A DNA stretch of 64,000 bases from Zunongwangia profunda SM-A87 (GTDB taxonomy: Bacteria > Bacteroidota > Bacteroidia > Flavobacteriales > Flavobacteriaceae). The DNA is taken from positions 2,796,001-2,860,000 of the forward strand of contig NC_014041.1 of NCBI RefSeq assembly GCF_000023465.1, in the 5' to 3' direction. The position numbers and the translations under genes were made by a program. The notes under the pieces are model-generated. The model ran no database searches, was not told where the DNA came from, and saw only the letters and a program-made list of their open reading frames with translations. Of the stretch, positions 35,112 through 43,332 are shown in pieces. Each line of letters starts with the position of its first letter. The first letter of the stretch is position 1.

Positions 35112-35684
35112 ATGCATCAAAAAATTCTAGACCACGTTTCTCATATCATCGATCTCAACGAATCGGAAAAAGCTGAATTTCAAAGCATTTTGAGTCCGTT
35201 GAAATTATCTAAAAAAGAATATTTAATTAAAAGTGGAGAGTTTGTGCATCATAATTTTTTTGTGGTAAAAGGTTGTTTACGTGCTTTTTATCGTGATGAT
35301 CAGGAAAACGAAGCTAATTTACAATTTGCTATGGAAGATTGGTGGATTAGTGATTACGAAGCTTTAAAAGATGGTATTCCAGCCCGGTTGAATGTAGAAT
35401 GTCTTGAAGATTGTGAGCTCCTGGCCATTCATCGTGATGCGCAGGAGGAATTATACCGAAGAATTCCAAAGTTTGAGCGTTTTTTCAGAATTAAGGTGAT
35501 GAATTCTTTTATTGCATTGCGCAGCAGGATTATGTCTAATTTGCAAAAAAGTGGTAAGGAGCGTTACCTTGAATTTTATGATCATTTTCCTGAACTCGAA
35601 AATAGAATAGCCAATTATCACATCGCAAACTATTTAGGAATTAAGCCAGAGAGTTTAAGTAGAATACGCAAAGAGCTCATCTAA
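35112..35684 (+). CDS. Crp/Fnr family transcriptional regulator
   Basis: The 190-residue protein has an N-terminal cyclic-nucleotide-binding-like beta roll (about 20-115). The 'A-R-L-N-V-E-C-L-E-D-C-E-L' segment is typical of the short Bacteroidota Crp subgroup that lacks several cNMP-binding residues. The C-terminal helix-turn-helix reads 'I-A-N-Y-L-G-I-K-P-E-S-L-S-R-I-R-K'. It lies between the repeat cluster and the Old Yellow Enzyme gene and may regulate the latter, but the 160-bp spacer also holds its own promoter. Confidence 0.85.
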   Translation: MHQKILDHVSHIIDLNESEKAEFQSILSPLKLSKKEYLIKSGEFVHHNFFVVKGCLRAFYRDDQENEANLQFAMEDWWISDYEALKDGIPARLNVECLEDCELLAIHRDAQEELYRRIPKFERFFRIKVMNSFIALRSRIMSNLQKSGKERYLEFYDHFPELENRIANYHIANYLGIKPESLSRIRKELI

Positions 35685-35745
35685 CTTAACAATTTTTAAC
35701 AGCGCAAGCTAACATACATCAAGGCTTTATTACGGTATTATACAT

Positions 35746-35753
35746 TAATTTTG
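35746..35753 (+). promoter_or_regulatory. -7 promoter element TAATTTTG before the OYE gene
   Basis: TAATTTTG matches TAnnTTTG fully, 93 bp before the OYE start. It implies a long leader that contains the hairpin at 35788-35828. Confidence 0.5.
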
Positions 35754-35787
35754 TTCCTAGGGAAAAAAATTGCTATATAAAAATTGG

Positions 35788-35828
35788 AGAGGCTTTATAA
35801 AACTGAACATCGTTTTATTAAGGCCTCT
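35788..35828 (+). promoter_or_regulatory. Near-perfect hairpin in the OYE mRNA leader
   Basis: AGAGGCTTTATAAAAC (35788-35803) pairs with GTTTTATTAAGGCCTCT (35812-35828) around an 8-base loop, with minor bulges. No T-run follows, so it is unlikely to be a simple terminator. It may be a leader regulatory structure or a protein-binding dyad. Confidence 0.45.
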
Positions 35829-35846
35829 TCACCCTAAAAAAAGTAA

Positions 35847-36953
35847 ATGACTATGACTAAACAACCGCTATTAACAGAGTATAATTTAAATGGTCTTAAA
35901 CTACCTAATCGTGTAGTGATGGCACCAATGACCCGTAGCCGTGCAGATAATCCTGAAAATGCCCCACGTGAGGATTTTGAAGCAGCCTATTACGCCTTAA
36001 GAGCCTCAGCAGGATTAATCATTACTGAGGGGTCTCCTATTAGTGATGATGCCATTGGTTATGTAAATGTTCCCGGAATCTATAAGCAGGCGCAAGTTGA
36101 AGGATGGAAGAAGGTGACTAAAAAGGTGCATGACGAGAATGGCCGAATTTTTATTCAGCTTTGGCATGTAGGGCGGATGTCCCACCCCGATTTCCATAAC
36201 GGAGAAAAGCCGTTGGCACCTTCAGCAATAAATCCAAACGCACAATCTTACACTCCAGAGGGGTTTAAAGATACCGTGACTCCGCAAGAAATGACTATTG
36301 AAGACATTAAAAAGACTATAGAAGATTTTAAAAATGGTGCTAAAAATGCGATGGAAGCCGGTTTTGATGGTATAGAAATACATTCTTCTAATGGGTATTT
36401 GTTACACCAGTTTTTTAACGCAACTTCCAATACCAGAAGTGATGAATATGGTGGGAGTATAGAAAATCGTGCTAAAATTCTTTTTGAAGTGATTGATGCG
36501 ATTAAGGAAGTAATGCCAGAACATAAAATAGGACTACGATTAAATCCTTCTTTAGATGGGCCATTTGGGATGACCATGGATGAAGAAACCATCCCAACAT
36601 TCGATTACATCGTAAACAAATTAAACGAGTACCATTTAGCTTATGTTCATTTATCAGAGCCTTTTACCGATGTGTCTGATAATAAATTTGCTGTTGCTGA
36701 AATCGCAAAACATTATCGCCCATTATACAAAGGCACTTTAATCATCAACGCAGGCTTTGATCAGGAAAAAGGAAATAAAGTGATTGAAGAAGGTAATGCC
36801 GATTTAGTTGCTTACGGAAAACTTTATATTTCTAATCCAGATCTTGTAGAGCGATTTGAAAAAGATATCGCACTTACAGATTGGGATGAAGATACTTTTT
36901 ATGTTCCCGGTAAAAAAGGATATTTGGATTATCCGGTGAAAGCAAGAGATTAA
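35847..36953 (+). CDS. Alkene reductase, Old Yellow Enzyme family
   Basis: The 368-residue FMN-dependent TIM-barrel enzyme opens 'L-P-N-R-V-V-M-A-P-M-T-R'. The substrate-binding pair is His179 and Asn182 (I-H-S-S-N) and the proton donor is Tyr184 (N-G-Y-L-L), with R-S-D-E-Y-G-G-S-I-E-N-R further on. These reduce activated C=C bonds, nitro esters or quinones with NADPH. Length is typical for NemA/OYE. It is preceded by a long leader with a hairpin and ended by a strong terminator. Confidence 0.93.
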   Translation: MTMTKQPLLTEYNLNGLKLPNRVVMAPMTRSRADNPENAPREDFEAAYYALRASAGLIITEGSPISDDAIGYVNVPGIYKQAQVEGWKKVTKKVHDENGRIFIQLWHVGRMSHPDFHNGEKPLAPSAINPNAQSYTPEGFKDTVTPQEMTIEDIKKTIEDFKNGAKNAMEAGFDGIEIHSSNGYLLHQFFNATSNTRSDEYGGSIENRAKILFEVIDAIKEVMPEHKIGLRLNPSLDGPFGMTMDEETIPTFDYIVNKLNEYHLAYVHLSEPFTDVSDNKFAVAEIAKHYRPLYKGTLIINAGFDQEKGNKVIEEGNADLVAYGKLYISNPDLVERFEKDIALTDWDEDTFYVPGKKGYLDYPVKARD

Positions 36954-36974
36954 GAAAAATAATAACTATTCAAT

Positions 36975-37012
36975 AAAAAATCCCTGCAAAAATAAATTGC
37001 AGGGATTTTTTT
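36975..37012. terminator. Bidirectional rho-independent terminator
   Basis: The stem TCCCTGCAA/TTGCAGGGA, with A and T runs, lies between OYE and the convergent BRCT-like gene. Confidence 0.92.
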
Positions 37013-37029
37013 GTTAAGTATAACGTACT

Positions 37030-37455
37030 TTAATTTCTTACTTTTACTGTGGCCCGTTTCTTTAATGGTCTGGTATTTTTATGAAGTACATAATGTGGCG
37101 CTTTATTTAAGGCCAGAAAGGATTCTTCAGAATAGATTTTAGTACCAAAAGCTTTAGCTTCTTCAATCACCAGTTCATCAGCATTTTTTCCTGTGATTAA
37201 AATCCCCGTTTCTGTAGACATTTTAGGTTCGACTTCTACATTCCAGGCTTTTAATTGTTCTTTTATTTCAGTTTTATTATCCTTATTCAAATGACCGTCT
37301 ATAAGGACTTTCTGACCTTTAAACTCTTCTGCTATGGTTCTTTTCTTATTGGATTTTATAGTTTTTTGCTTATCAGCCAGGTGATTAAATATTAAAAATG
37401 AGATGAATAGGAAGATTAGAATGTAAGTGGCAATAATTAAGGTTTGGGGCGTCAT
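37030..37455 (-). CDS. Membrane-tethered BRCT-like domain protein
   Basis: The 141-residue protein has an N-terminal membrane helix (about 6-24) followed by a basic linker and a BRCT-like domain (about 46-122). The domain has 'G-Q-K-V-L-I-D-G-H-L' as the first strand and 'T-G-I-L-I-T-G-K-N-A-D-E-L-V-I-E-E-A-K-A-F-G' leading to 'I-Y-S-E-E-S-F-L-A-L', as in the BRCT of NAD-dependent DNA ligase. The C-terminus is basic. BRCT domains bind phosphopeptides or DNA ends; a membrane-anchored single domain is unusual. It is monocistronic. Confidence 0.72.
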   Translation of the reverse strand: MTPQTLIIATYILIFLFISFLIFNHLADKQKTIKSNKKRTIAEEFKGQKVLIDGHLNKDNKTEIKEQLKAWNVEVEPKMSTETGILITGKNADELVIEEAKAFGTKIYSEESFLALNKAPHYVLHKNTRPLKKRATVKVRN

Positions 37456-37590
37456 GGCAATTATTTTTTATAATGGTTTTTTAGTTTGTTGTTAAGCTCA
37501 ATTTTTCGTCACGAAAATATATATTCAAGCTTCCAATTTCATGCAAAAAACAGGGTTTAAGGAATATTTAACCCAAATCTTAAAATGTAT

Positions 37591-37625
37591 AAAAAAAAGG
37601 ATTCCAGTCTTGAAATCCTTTTTTA
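37591..37625 (-). terminator. Rho-independent terminator of the MDR gene
   Basis: The stem AAGGATT/AATCCTT, with runs on both sides, lies just after the 37645-38664 minus-strand gene. Confidence 0.85.
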
Positions 37626-37644
37626 TCCCATATACTAATTAAGC

Positions 37645-38664
37645 TTAGCTTATAAATTTAATAACGTTTTTTCCAATAGATTTACCGCTCTCCTGTAATT
37701 CGTGAACTTCTCTAAATACCTGAGTATCTAAGCCTTCAAAGGTATTGTTTAAAGTAGATGTTAATGAGCCTTCTTCAAAAAGTAAGCGCAATTCTTCCAG
37801 GATTTTGTGTTGTTGGATCATGTCTTTGGTTTTAAAAAGAGAACGTGTAAACATGAATTCCCAATGAAAAGCTGCACTTTTATTTTTTAATTTATTTAAG
37901 TCTAATGGATTCTTATTTTCTACAATCGAGCAAATCTGCCCCTGTGGTTTGATAAGGTTTGCCATGGCTTGCCAATGCATATCGGTATCAAAAAAGTTAA
38001 GGATATAATCTACATTTTCGATATTCGCCTTTTTCATCTCTTTTTCCAAATCATGATGATTCACAATCATATCGGCTCCCATTTTTTTACACCACTCACT
38101 GGTTTCTTCTCTAGAGGCCGTAGCAATTACCTGAATGTTGGTTAATTTTTTAGCCAACTGGATCCCGATAGAACCAACACCCCCAGCACCACCAATAATC
38201 AATAGCTTTCTATCACTTTCACCATTTTTTTGCAGTCGCAAACGATCAAAAATTGCTTCCCAGGCGGTAATGGCGGTTAAAGGCATAGCGGCAGCTTCTT
38301 CAAAAGAAAAATTAGAAGGTTTGTGCCCGGCTATTCTGGAGTCTATTAACTGAAATTCTGCATTACATCCCGGTCTTTCATATTCACCGGAATAATAAAC
38401 TTCATCACCTACCTTAAAATTCGATACTTCGTTTCCTACTGCTTCCACAATGCCGGCGGCATCCCAACCTAATATTTTTGGTTCATCGAGTTCTTTATCT
38501 TTTGCCGCATTTTTTCTGACTTTATAATCTACTGGATTTACAGAAACCGCATGGATTTTTACCAGAAGGTCTTTGGATTCTGGCATTGGTTTTTCGGTTT
38601 CAAAAGAGATAAAACAATTTTTATCGTCTACCGGTAGAGACTTTGTTATTCCTATAGCTTTCAT
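37645..38664 (-). CDS. Zinc-binding-type alcohol dehydrogenase family protein (MDR)
   Basis: The 339-residue medium-chain reductase has 'V-S-V-N-P-V-D-Y-K-V-R' near 41-51, 'G-W-D-A-A-G-I-V' near 67 and nucleotide-binding 'G-G-A-G-G-V-G-S-I-G-I-Q' near 158. It lacks the full zinc ligand set, so despite the usual family name it is likely zinc-independent quinone/enone reductase-like. It is monocistronic and bounded by a terminator. Confidence 0.87.
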   Translation of the reverse strand: MKAIGITKSLPVDDKNCFISFETEKPMPESKDLLVKIHAVSVNPVDYKVRKNAAKDKELDEPKILGWDAAGIVEAVGNEVSNFKVGDEVYYSGEYERPGCNAEFQLIDSRIAGHKPSNFSFEEAAAMPLTAITAWEAIFDRLRLQKNGESDRKLLIIGGAGGVGSIGIQLAKKLTNIQVIATASREETSEWCKKMGADMIVNHHDLEKEMKKANIENVDYILNFFDTDMHWQAMANLIKPQGQICSIVENKNPLDLNKLKNKSAAFHWEFMFTRSLFKTKDMIQQHKILEELRLLFEEGSLTSTLNNTFEGLDTQVFREVHELQESGKSIGKNVIKFIS

Positions 38665-38789
38665 AATTAATTTTTTGTTGAAATTAATGTTTGAATTTGC
38701 TTCGACAAAAACTTTGACATTTATTTAAATTCATAAAGCATTTTCCCGGCATAACAATCTTATGTGCTCTATAAGTTACTTCTTAGATT

Positions 38790-39704
38790 TTAGGCAAAAA
38801 TGAGAGCACCCAGTGGTACTAGAATCAAAGAAAGAACCATAGAAAACACGATGAGTAAAGCAGCCTCTTTTTCCTGAGACTTTAAAAAAGAAGAAAAAAC
38901 GGCCAGGTTTGCGGCGATAGGAAAAAGCGGAATTAAGGCCATAACCTGCCGTTGCTCTTTGTCTAAACCATCGATAAGCCAATATTCTAAGGCCATTAAG
39001 GCCGCAGTAATTATAACTGCTGAAATTGCCCGTACGCCCAGCACTTTGCCATAATATCCCCAGTTTAAGGATTTAAACCGGATATTTGTTAAATTCATAC
39101 CTATAATAAGCATCCCCATTACAGAGACTATAGTTCCCAACACACTTACTATCGGTTTTACAGCCTCGGGAGTTTCTACTTTAAAAGCTTTTAAAATCAG
39201 GGCAAGTATAATAATATAGATAAAAGGCACTTTCAGGACTTCGATGATTGCCTTTTTTGTACTGTATTTAGATTTAGCCACCTGAATATAACCTATTATA
39301 TTCCCATAGAGCGCGGTTCCCACATAAATACAAATAAGTGTGGTTACCGCATCTTCTCCAAATAAAGATTTTACCGTTGGTATACCAAAAAAAGCGACAT
39401 TAAAATAGGAAAAACCGCTTTTCAAAATATTGATATCACCAGAATCGTCGATAGATCTATTCACAAGTATCGCAGGGAAAATCATTAAAAATGCCAACAA
39501 AAATGAAATGACCGCTAAAATGACCAGGTTTGAAAATCCTGCATTTAACACATGATCAATCACCAGTATAGGTAGCAATACAAATAAAAGCGGTTTATGT
39601 ATCCACGATTTAGGGATCCAGTCTCTTTTGCTAATTAAATAGCCAATGGGGATACAGCATAAATAAGGAAGCAAACTTAGATAAAGGGATTTAAACGTGT
39701 CCAT
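38790..39704 (-). CDS. AEC family transporter (short form)
   Basis: The 304-residue protein has about ten helices in two halves, like the AEC family. It overlaps the 3' end of the upstream FAD-enzyme gene by 14 bp, so translation is coupled. The pairing of an AEC carrier with a redox enzyme repeats the AEC-aminotransferase arrangement at 30-32 kb. Substrate is unknown. Confidence 0.8.
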   Translation of the reverse strand: MDTFKSLYLSLLPYLCCIPIGYLISKRDWIPKSWIHKPLLFVLLPILVIDHVLNAGFSNLVILAVISFLLAFLMIFPAILVNRSIDDSGDINILKSGFSYFNVAFFGIPTVKSLFGEDAVTTLICIYVGTALYGNIIGYIQVAKSKYSTKKAIIEVLKVPFIYIIILALILKAFKVETPEAVKPIVSVLGTIVSVMGMLIIGMNLTNIRFKSLNWGYYGKVLGVRAISAVIITAALMALEYWLIDGLDKEQRQVMALIPLFPIAANLAVFSSFLKSQEKEAALLIVFSMVLSLILVPLGALIFA

Positions 39705-41208
39705 TAGCAGTGGTTTTAAAAATTATTTCAGAGGCTAGTCTTGCGATTGTTTTTACATTAAACCAAACGGCATTAACATCCATCAACATGCCATTTACTA
39801 AATGTCCTACCGCATAGATATGCTCGCCTCCTTTTTCTGAAATACATTGCATGGTATGTGGATTTATCACCGTGCCCCCGATAGGATGTGGTTTTAGGTA
39901 GTCCTTTTTTAATAAGTTTTCTACCAGGATATTTTGCATCTCTTCTAATTTCGCAGCACTTCCTGTAGCATTAATGAGTTTTTTTACTTCAAAAATTCCA
40001 TCTTTCCCGGTAGTAATTTTAAAATGATTTTTCTCCTGAATAAAACTTACCTCGTTATTTTGCGGTATGATTTCCAGTTGTCCCTCTTTTATTAATTTCG
40101 CCAGTCTTTTCGCATTATGAAGCGGAATAGCATGCCTGGTAATCGTCCAATGCCTACCTAACCATTTTGTGAAAATAATTTGTTCATGCAAACTCATCCA
40201 ACTCCATATCCTCGAGGTATCATAACGCATGGAATAGGCCATATTCAATAACGAATCACCGCCTTTTTCAGCTACCTTAATGTCGTATTCCAATAAAGGT
40301 AACTGATCTTTAGAATCCCGGTTAAACGACTTCCAGTTAAGGGGTTTTCCTTCCGTTTCTTCTACGTCTTTTATAAATAATCGAAATAATTCTTTAGCCC
40401 TGGGAGGATGACCTTTTTCACGCTTTAGCTTATGTAAATTAGAAAGCGTGAGATATTTGCGTTCAAAATCTTTGTTTTCGTCAGGTTGCACCCTGGGTAA
40501 CATTCCGTCTGGTGAAAACATGGTGATTTTTCCGGTATGGCCATTATCTACTAAACTCATGACCGTATCGATAGCACTCAAACTAGTTCCTAAAATGCCT
40601 ACATGATCTTTTTTCCCGGTTCGTTCTAATAAGTTTTTGGTAGGCCAGGGAAAATCAATGTAATTCAAATTATCTTTAAAATGCTTAAAGGTATTAGGTT
40701 TGGGGGTACCGGGCGCTAGTAATACTTCATCTACTTCAGTCGTAGAATCATTGGTTAAATAAATAAGCAGTCTTTCATTTTCCAATCGATCTATATCATA
40801 AGCTTCCGCCTCAATAACTTCGATATTAATTTGGTTCGCTTTAGCCTTTTTGATGCTTTCCTCTAATTGCTCTGCCACGTAATGGCCGTAGAGCAACCTG
40901 CTGGTATAGGCGTTTTCCTCATCGCTTTCGCTTTTTACATCACTTCGGTATTTTCCGCCATGCGCTTTTAGCCATTCGGCAAAATCATCCGGTTCGTTGG
41001 CATAAATACCCATAATATCGGCCTGGGTATTTAAAATATGCGAAGGTTGTTTGGATCCAAATGCTAATCCATAGCCCACTTTTTTTTGACGCTCGATAAG
41101 TACAAACGAAATTTGATTTTGTAAACTGGCACTAATACTTTGAATAATGAGCTCAATTAAAGCAGCAGATCCACAGGCCCCACCACCAATAATGGCAATT
41201 TTTTTCAT
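39691..41208 (-). CDS. FAD/NAD(P)-binding protein
   Basis: The 505-residue protein opens 'I-A-I-I-G-G-G-A-C-G-S-A-A-L' (FAD Rossmann motif). It has 'L-A-F-G-S-K-Q-P-S-H-I-L-N-T' near 51-64 and 'V-G-I-L-G-T-S-L-S-A-I-D-T' near 205, matching the NAD_binding_9 group of uncharacterised flavoproteins. The C-terminus has 'A-T-G-S-A-A-K-L' and 'Y-A-V-G-H-L-V-N-G'. Its reaction is unknown. It is the first gene of a unit with the AEC transporter and divergent from the AraC gene. Confidence 0.83.
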   Translation of the reverse strand: MKKIAIIGGGACGSAALIELIIQSISASLQNQISFVLIERQKKVGYGLAFGSKQPSHILNTQADIMGIYANEPDDFAEWLKAHGGKYRSDVKSESDEENAYTSRLLYGHYVAEQLEESIKKAKANQINIEVIEAEAYDIDRLENERLLIYLTNDSTTEVDEVLLAPGTPKPNTFKHFKDNLNYIDFPWPTKNLLERTGKKDHVGILGTSLSAIDTVMSLVDNGHTGKITMFSPDGMLPRVQPDENKDFERKYLTLSNLHKLKREKGHPPRAKELFRLFIKDVEETEGKPLNWKSFNRDSKDQLPLLEYDIKVAEKGGDSLLNMAYSMRYDTSRIWSWMSLHEQIIFTKWLGRHWTITRHAIPLHNAKRLAKLIKEGQLEIIPQNNEVSFIQEKNHFKITTGKDGIFEVKKLINATGSAAKLEEMQNILVENLLKKDYLKPHPIGGTVINPHTMQCISEKGGEHIYAVGHLVNGMLMDVNAVWFNVKTIARLASEIIFKTTANGHV

Positions 41209-41481
41209 TTCTTTTTCTGGCTTTTTGGTAATTTAATGAATAGGGAAGGAGCAGTAAAATTATTAACTTAATTTAAAGAGAATCCTCTTTTTAGGTGGGT
41301 CTCTCCTAAATGCGACGACCAATATGCAAATCAGTGGCTTGAAAAATCATTGAAATCCGATGGTGCTAGATAATCGGAATGCTTTCAATAAAGAATAATC
41401 TCCTTAAAGATGCTTCATGTAAATGCCCTAATGTGGTTTAGTGATTTTTGGTTACTTTTATTTTTTAAACCCAAATCTTTA

Positions 41482-42378
41482 ATGGAATCTGAATTAGCAA
41501 ATAAGATTGTGACCTATCCTTTGGATATAGATCCGCACACCGGAAATTCACAATTTCAGATCAAAAAAGTGGATCGTAAGGAATCAGATATTCCGCCAGA
41601 ATTTTTAATTCCCCATCGTAAAGATTATTTCTTTTTTGCGTTGGTAATCGATGCCAAAGAGGGCGGAAGACACTGGATTGATATGAAACCTTATGATATT
41701 CTTCCTAAAACATTATATTTTACGCATCCCTCACAGGTGCAATTAAAGGAGGAAAGCTGCGCTATCATCTCCTATGCGCTATCCGTTTCTAAAGAGTTTC
41801 TGTCATTAGATCCACAAAATGGAGCAAAGGAATTACCTATTATTCAAAATGCACATAAAGCGCATCAGTTACATTTAGCTGCAGAGGATTTTCAATTCAT
41901 CGAAAATATTTTATCCAGTATTTTTAAGGAATATCATCAAACCAAAGACTGGCAACACAGTATGCTACAATCTTATGTAAATATCCTGCTGGTTTATTGC
42001 AGCCGACTATATACCCAACAATTTAAGTCGATTGACGCTCAACCTGAATCCCTAATACTGGAAAACTTCCTGGAGCTGATAGAAAAGCATTATAAAACCC
42101 AGCACGAAGTTTCGCAATACGCTGATCTGCTCCATATTTCTGCTGGATATCTAGGAGAAATGATTAAACAACAAAGTGGTAAATCTGCGATCAAACACAT
42201 ACAGGATCGGATTATTTTGGAAGCGAAAAGGCTTATTTATTTTTCAGAAAACTCGATGAAGGAAATAGCCTTTAATCTTGGTTTTGAAGACGCTTCCTAT
42301 TTCAATCGCTTTTTTAAAAGGCATACGGGCTTTACCCCTTTAGCTTATAAAACTCATATCAGGAAAATGTACCATTAA
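41482..42378 (+). CDS. AraC family transcriptional regulator
   Basis: ATG 41482 (M-E-S-E-L-A-N) gives 298 residues, the usual length. A longer frame from 41410 would add an untypical hydrophobic extension and is rejected. An N-terminal cupin-like domain (about 1-170) is followed by two helix-turn-helix motifs: 'Y-A-D-L-L-H-I-S-A-G-Y-L-G-E-M' and 'I-A-F-N-L-G-F-E-D-A-S-Y-F-N-R-F-F-K-R-H-T-G'. It is divergent from the FAD-AEC unit and 66 bp before an SDR gene; it may control either. Confidence 0.88.
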   Translation: MESELANKIVTYPLDIDPHTGNSQFQIKKVDRKESDIPPEFLIPHRKDYFFFALVIDAKEGGRHWIDMKPYDILPKTLYFTHPSQVQLKEESCAIISYALSVSKEFLSLDPQNGAKELPIIQNAHKAHQLHLAAEDFQFIENILSSIFKEYHQTKDWQHSMLQSYVNILLVYCSRLYTQQFKSIDAQPESLILENFLELIEKHYKTQHEVSQYADLLHISAGYLGEMIKQQSGKSAIKHIQDRIILEAKRLIYFSENSMKEIAFNLGFEDASYFNRFFKRHTGFTPLAYKTHIRKMYH

Positions 42379-42443
42379 TTCCTGAAAGTCTGCTATCGAA
42401 TACCTAAAATCTCAGGCTAGTTTTACATTACTTAAAAAATGAA

Positions 42444-43184
42444 ATGATGAGAAGTGTTTTAATTACCGGAGCGAATAAAAGCATAGGTTTCGAACTCGCT
42501 AAAATGATGCTCCAAAACGATTACTTTGTTTTTTTAGGTAGCCGAAATAAAGAAAGAGGAGAAGATGCGGTTGCCATATTAAAAGAAAGCGGTTTAGACC
42601 AGGTACAGTTAGTGCAACTTGATGTAACCAATCAGGATTCTATTAACGCCGCCGTAGCCACAGTGAAGCAACGCTTTGGTAAACTTGACATTTTAGTGAA
42701 CAATGCCGGAATTTTAGGAGGATGGGATCAAAAAGCAGTAAGCGTAAAAACCCAGGTTATTCGTGAGGTTTTTGATACCAACTTTTTTGGAGTGATTAAT
42801 GTTACTCAGGCTTTTTTAGACTTGCTAAGAAAATCAGAGCGTCCAAGAATTAATAATATTACCTCTGGTTTAGGCTCCCTTACATTACACACCAATCCAG
42901 ATTGGGATCATTACGATGTTAAAACCGGAGCTTACGGTCCTTCAAAAACAGCTTTAAATGCCTATAGCGTAGTATTGGCGTACGAATTGAAAGATGACAA
43001 TTTTAAGGTAAATGTTATCGATCCCGGGTACACTGCCACAGATTTTAATGATCATCAGGGAGGCTTAAGCGTAAAAGATTCTGCCAGGTTTTTATACGAT
43101 CATATCGATTTACCGGAAGACGGTAGGAATTCAGCCTATTTTTCACACGAGATCAATGAGGCCCCACATGTAAGTCCGTGGTAA
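42444..43184 (+). CDS. SDR family oxidoreductase (carbonyl-reductase-like)
   Basis: The 246-residue SDR has 'V-L-I-T-G-A-N-K-S-I-G-F-E' near 5-17, where the usual G-I-G has S-I-G, N-N-A-G near 90 and Y-G-P-S-K near 163. The pattern 'T-G-A-N-K-x-I-G-F-E' resembles carbonyl reductases that use NADPH. Its position after the AraC gene suggests co-regulation. Whether the Gly-to-Ser change weakens cofactor binding is unknown. Confidence 0.87.
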   Translation: MMRSVLITGANKSIGFELAKMMLQNDYFVFLGSRNKERGEDAVAILKESGLDQVQLVQLDVTNQDSINAAVATVKQRFGKLDILVNNAGILGGWDQKAVSVKTQVIREVFDTNFFGVINVTQAFLDLLRKSERPRINNITSGLGSLTLHTNPDWDHYDVKTGAYGPSKTALNAYSVVLAYELKDDNFKVNVIDPGYTATDFNDHQGGLSVKDSARFLYDHIDLPEDGRNSAYFSHEINEAPHVSPW

Positions 43185-43332
43185 AAAATAATATTTATTT
43201 TGAATTATTTGCATAAATAAAGTTGCTAAATCGATAATTCAGCAGAATAATCATGAAATACTGAAAAGGACGCAAAGTTTAAGGCTATGTAGTTTCTATA
43301 ACTTATTTTAGGCAAAAAATACATTTAATTTA

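Noticed and set aside
41410..41481. 24-residue N-terminal extension of the AraC gene
   Set aside because: The extension is hydrophobic and unlike AraC regulators; ATG 41482 gives the usual length.
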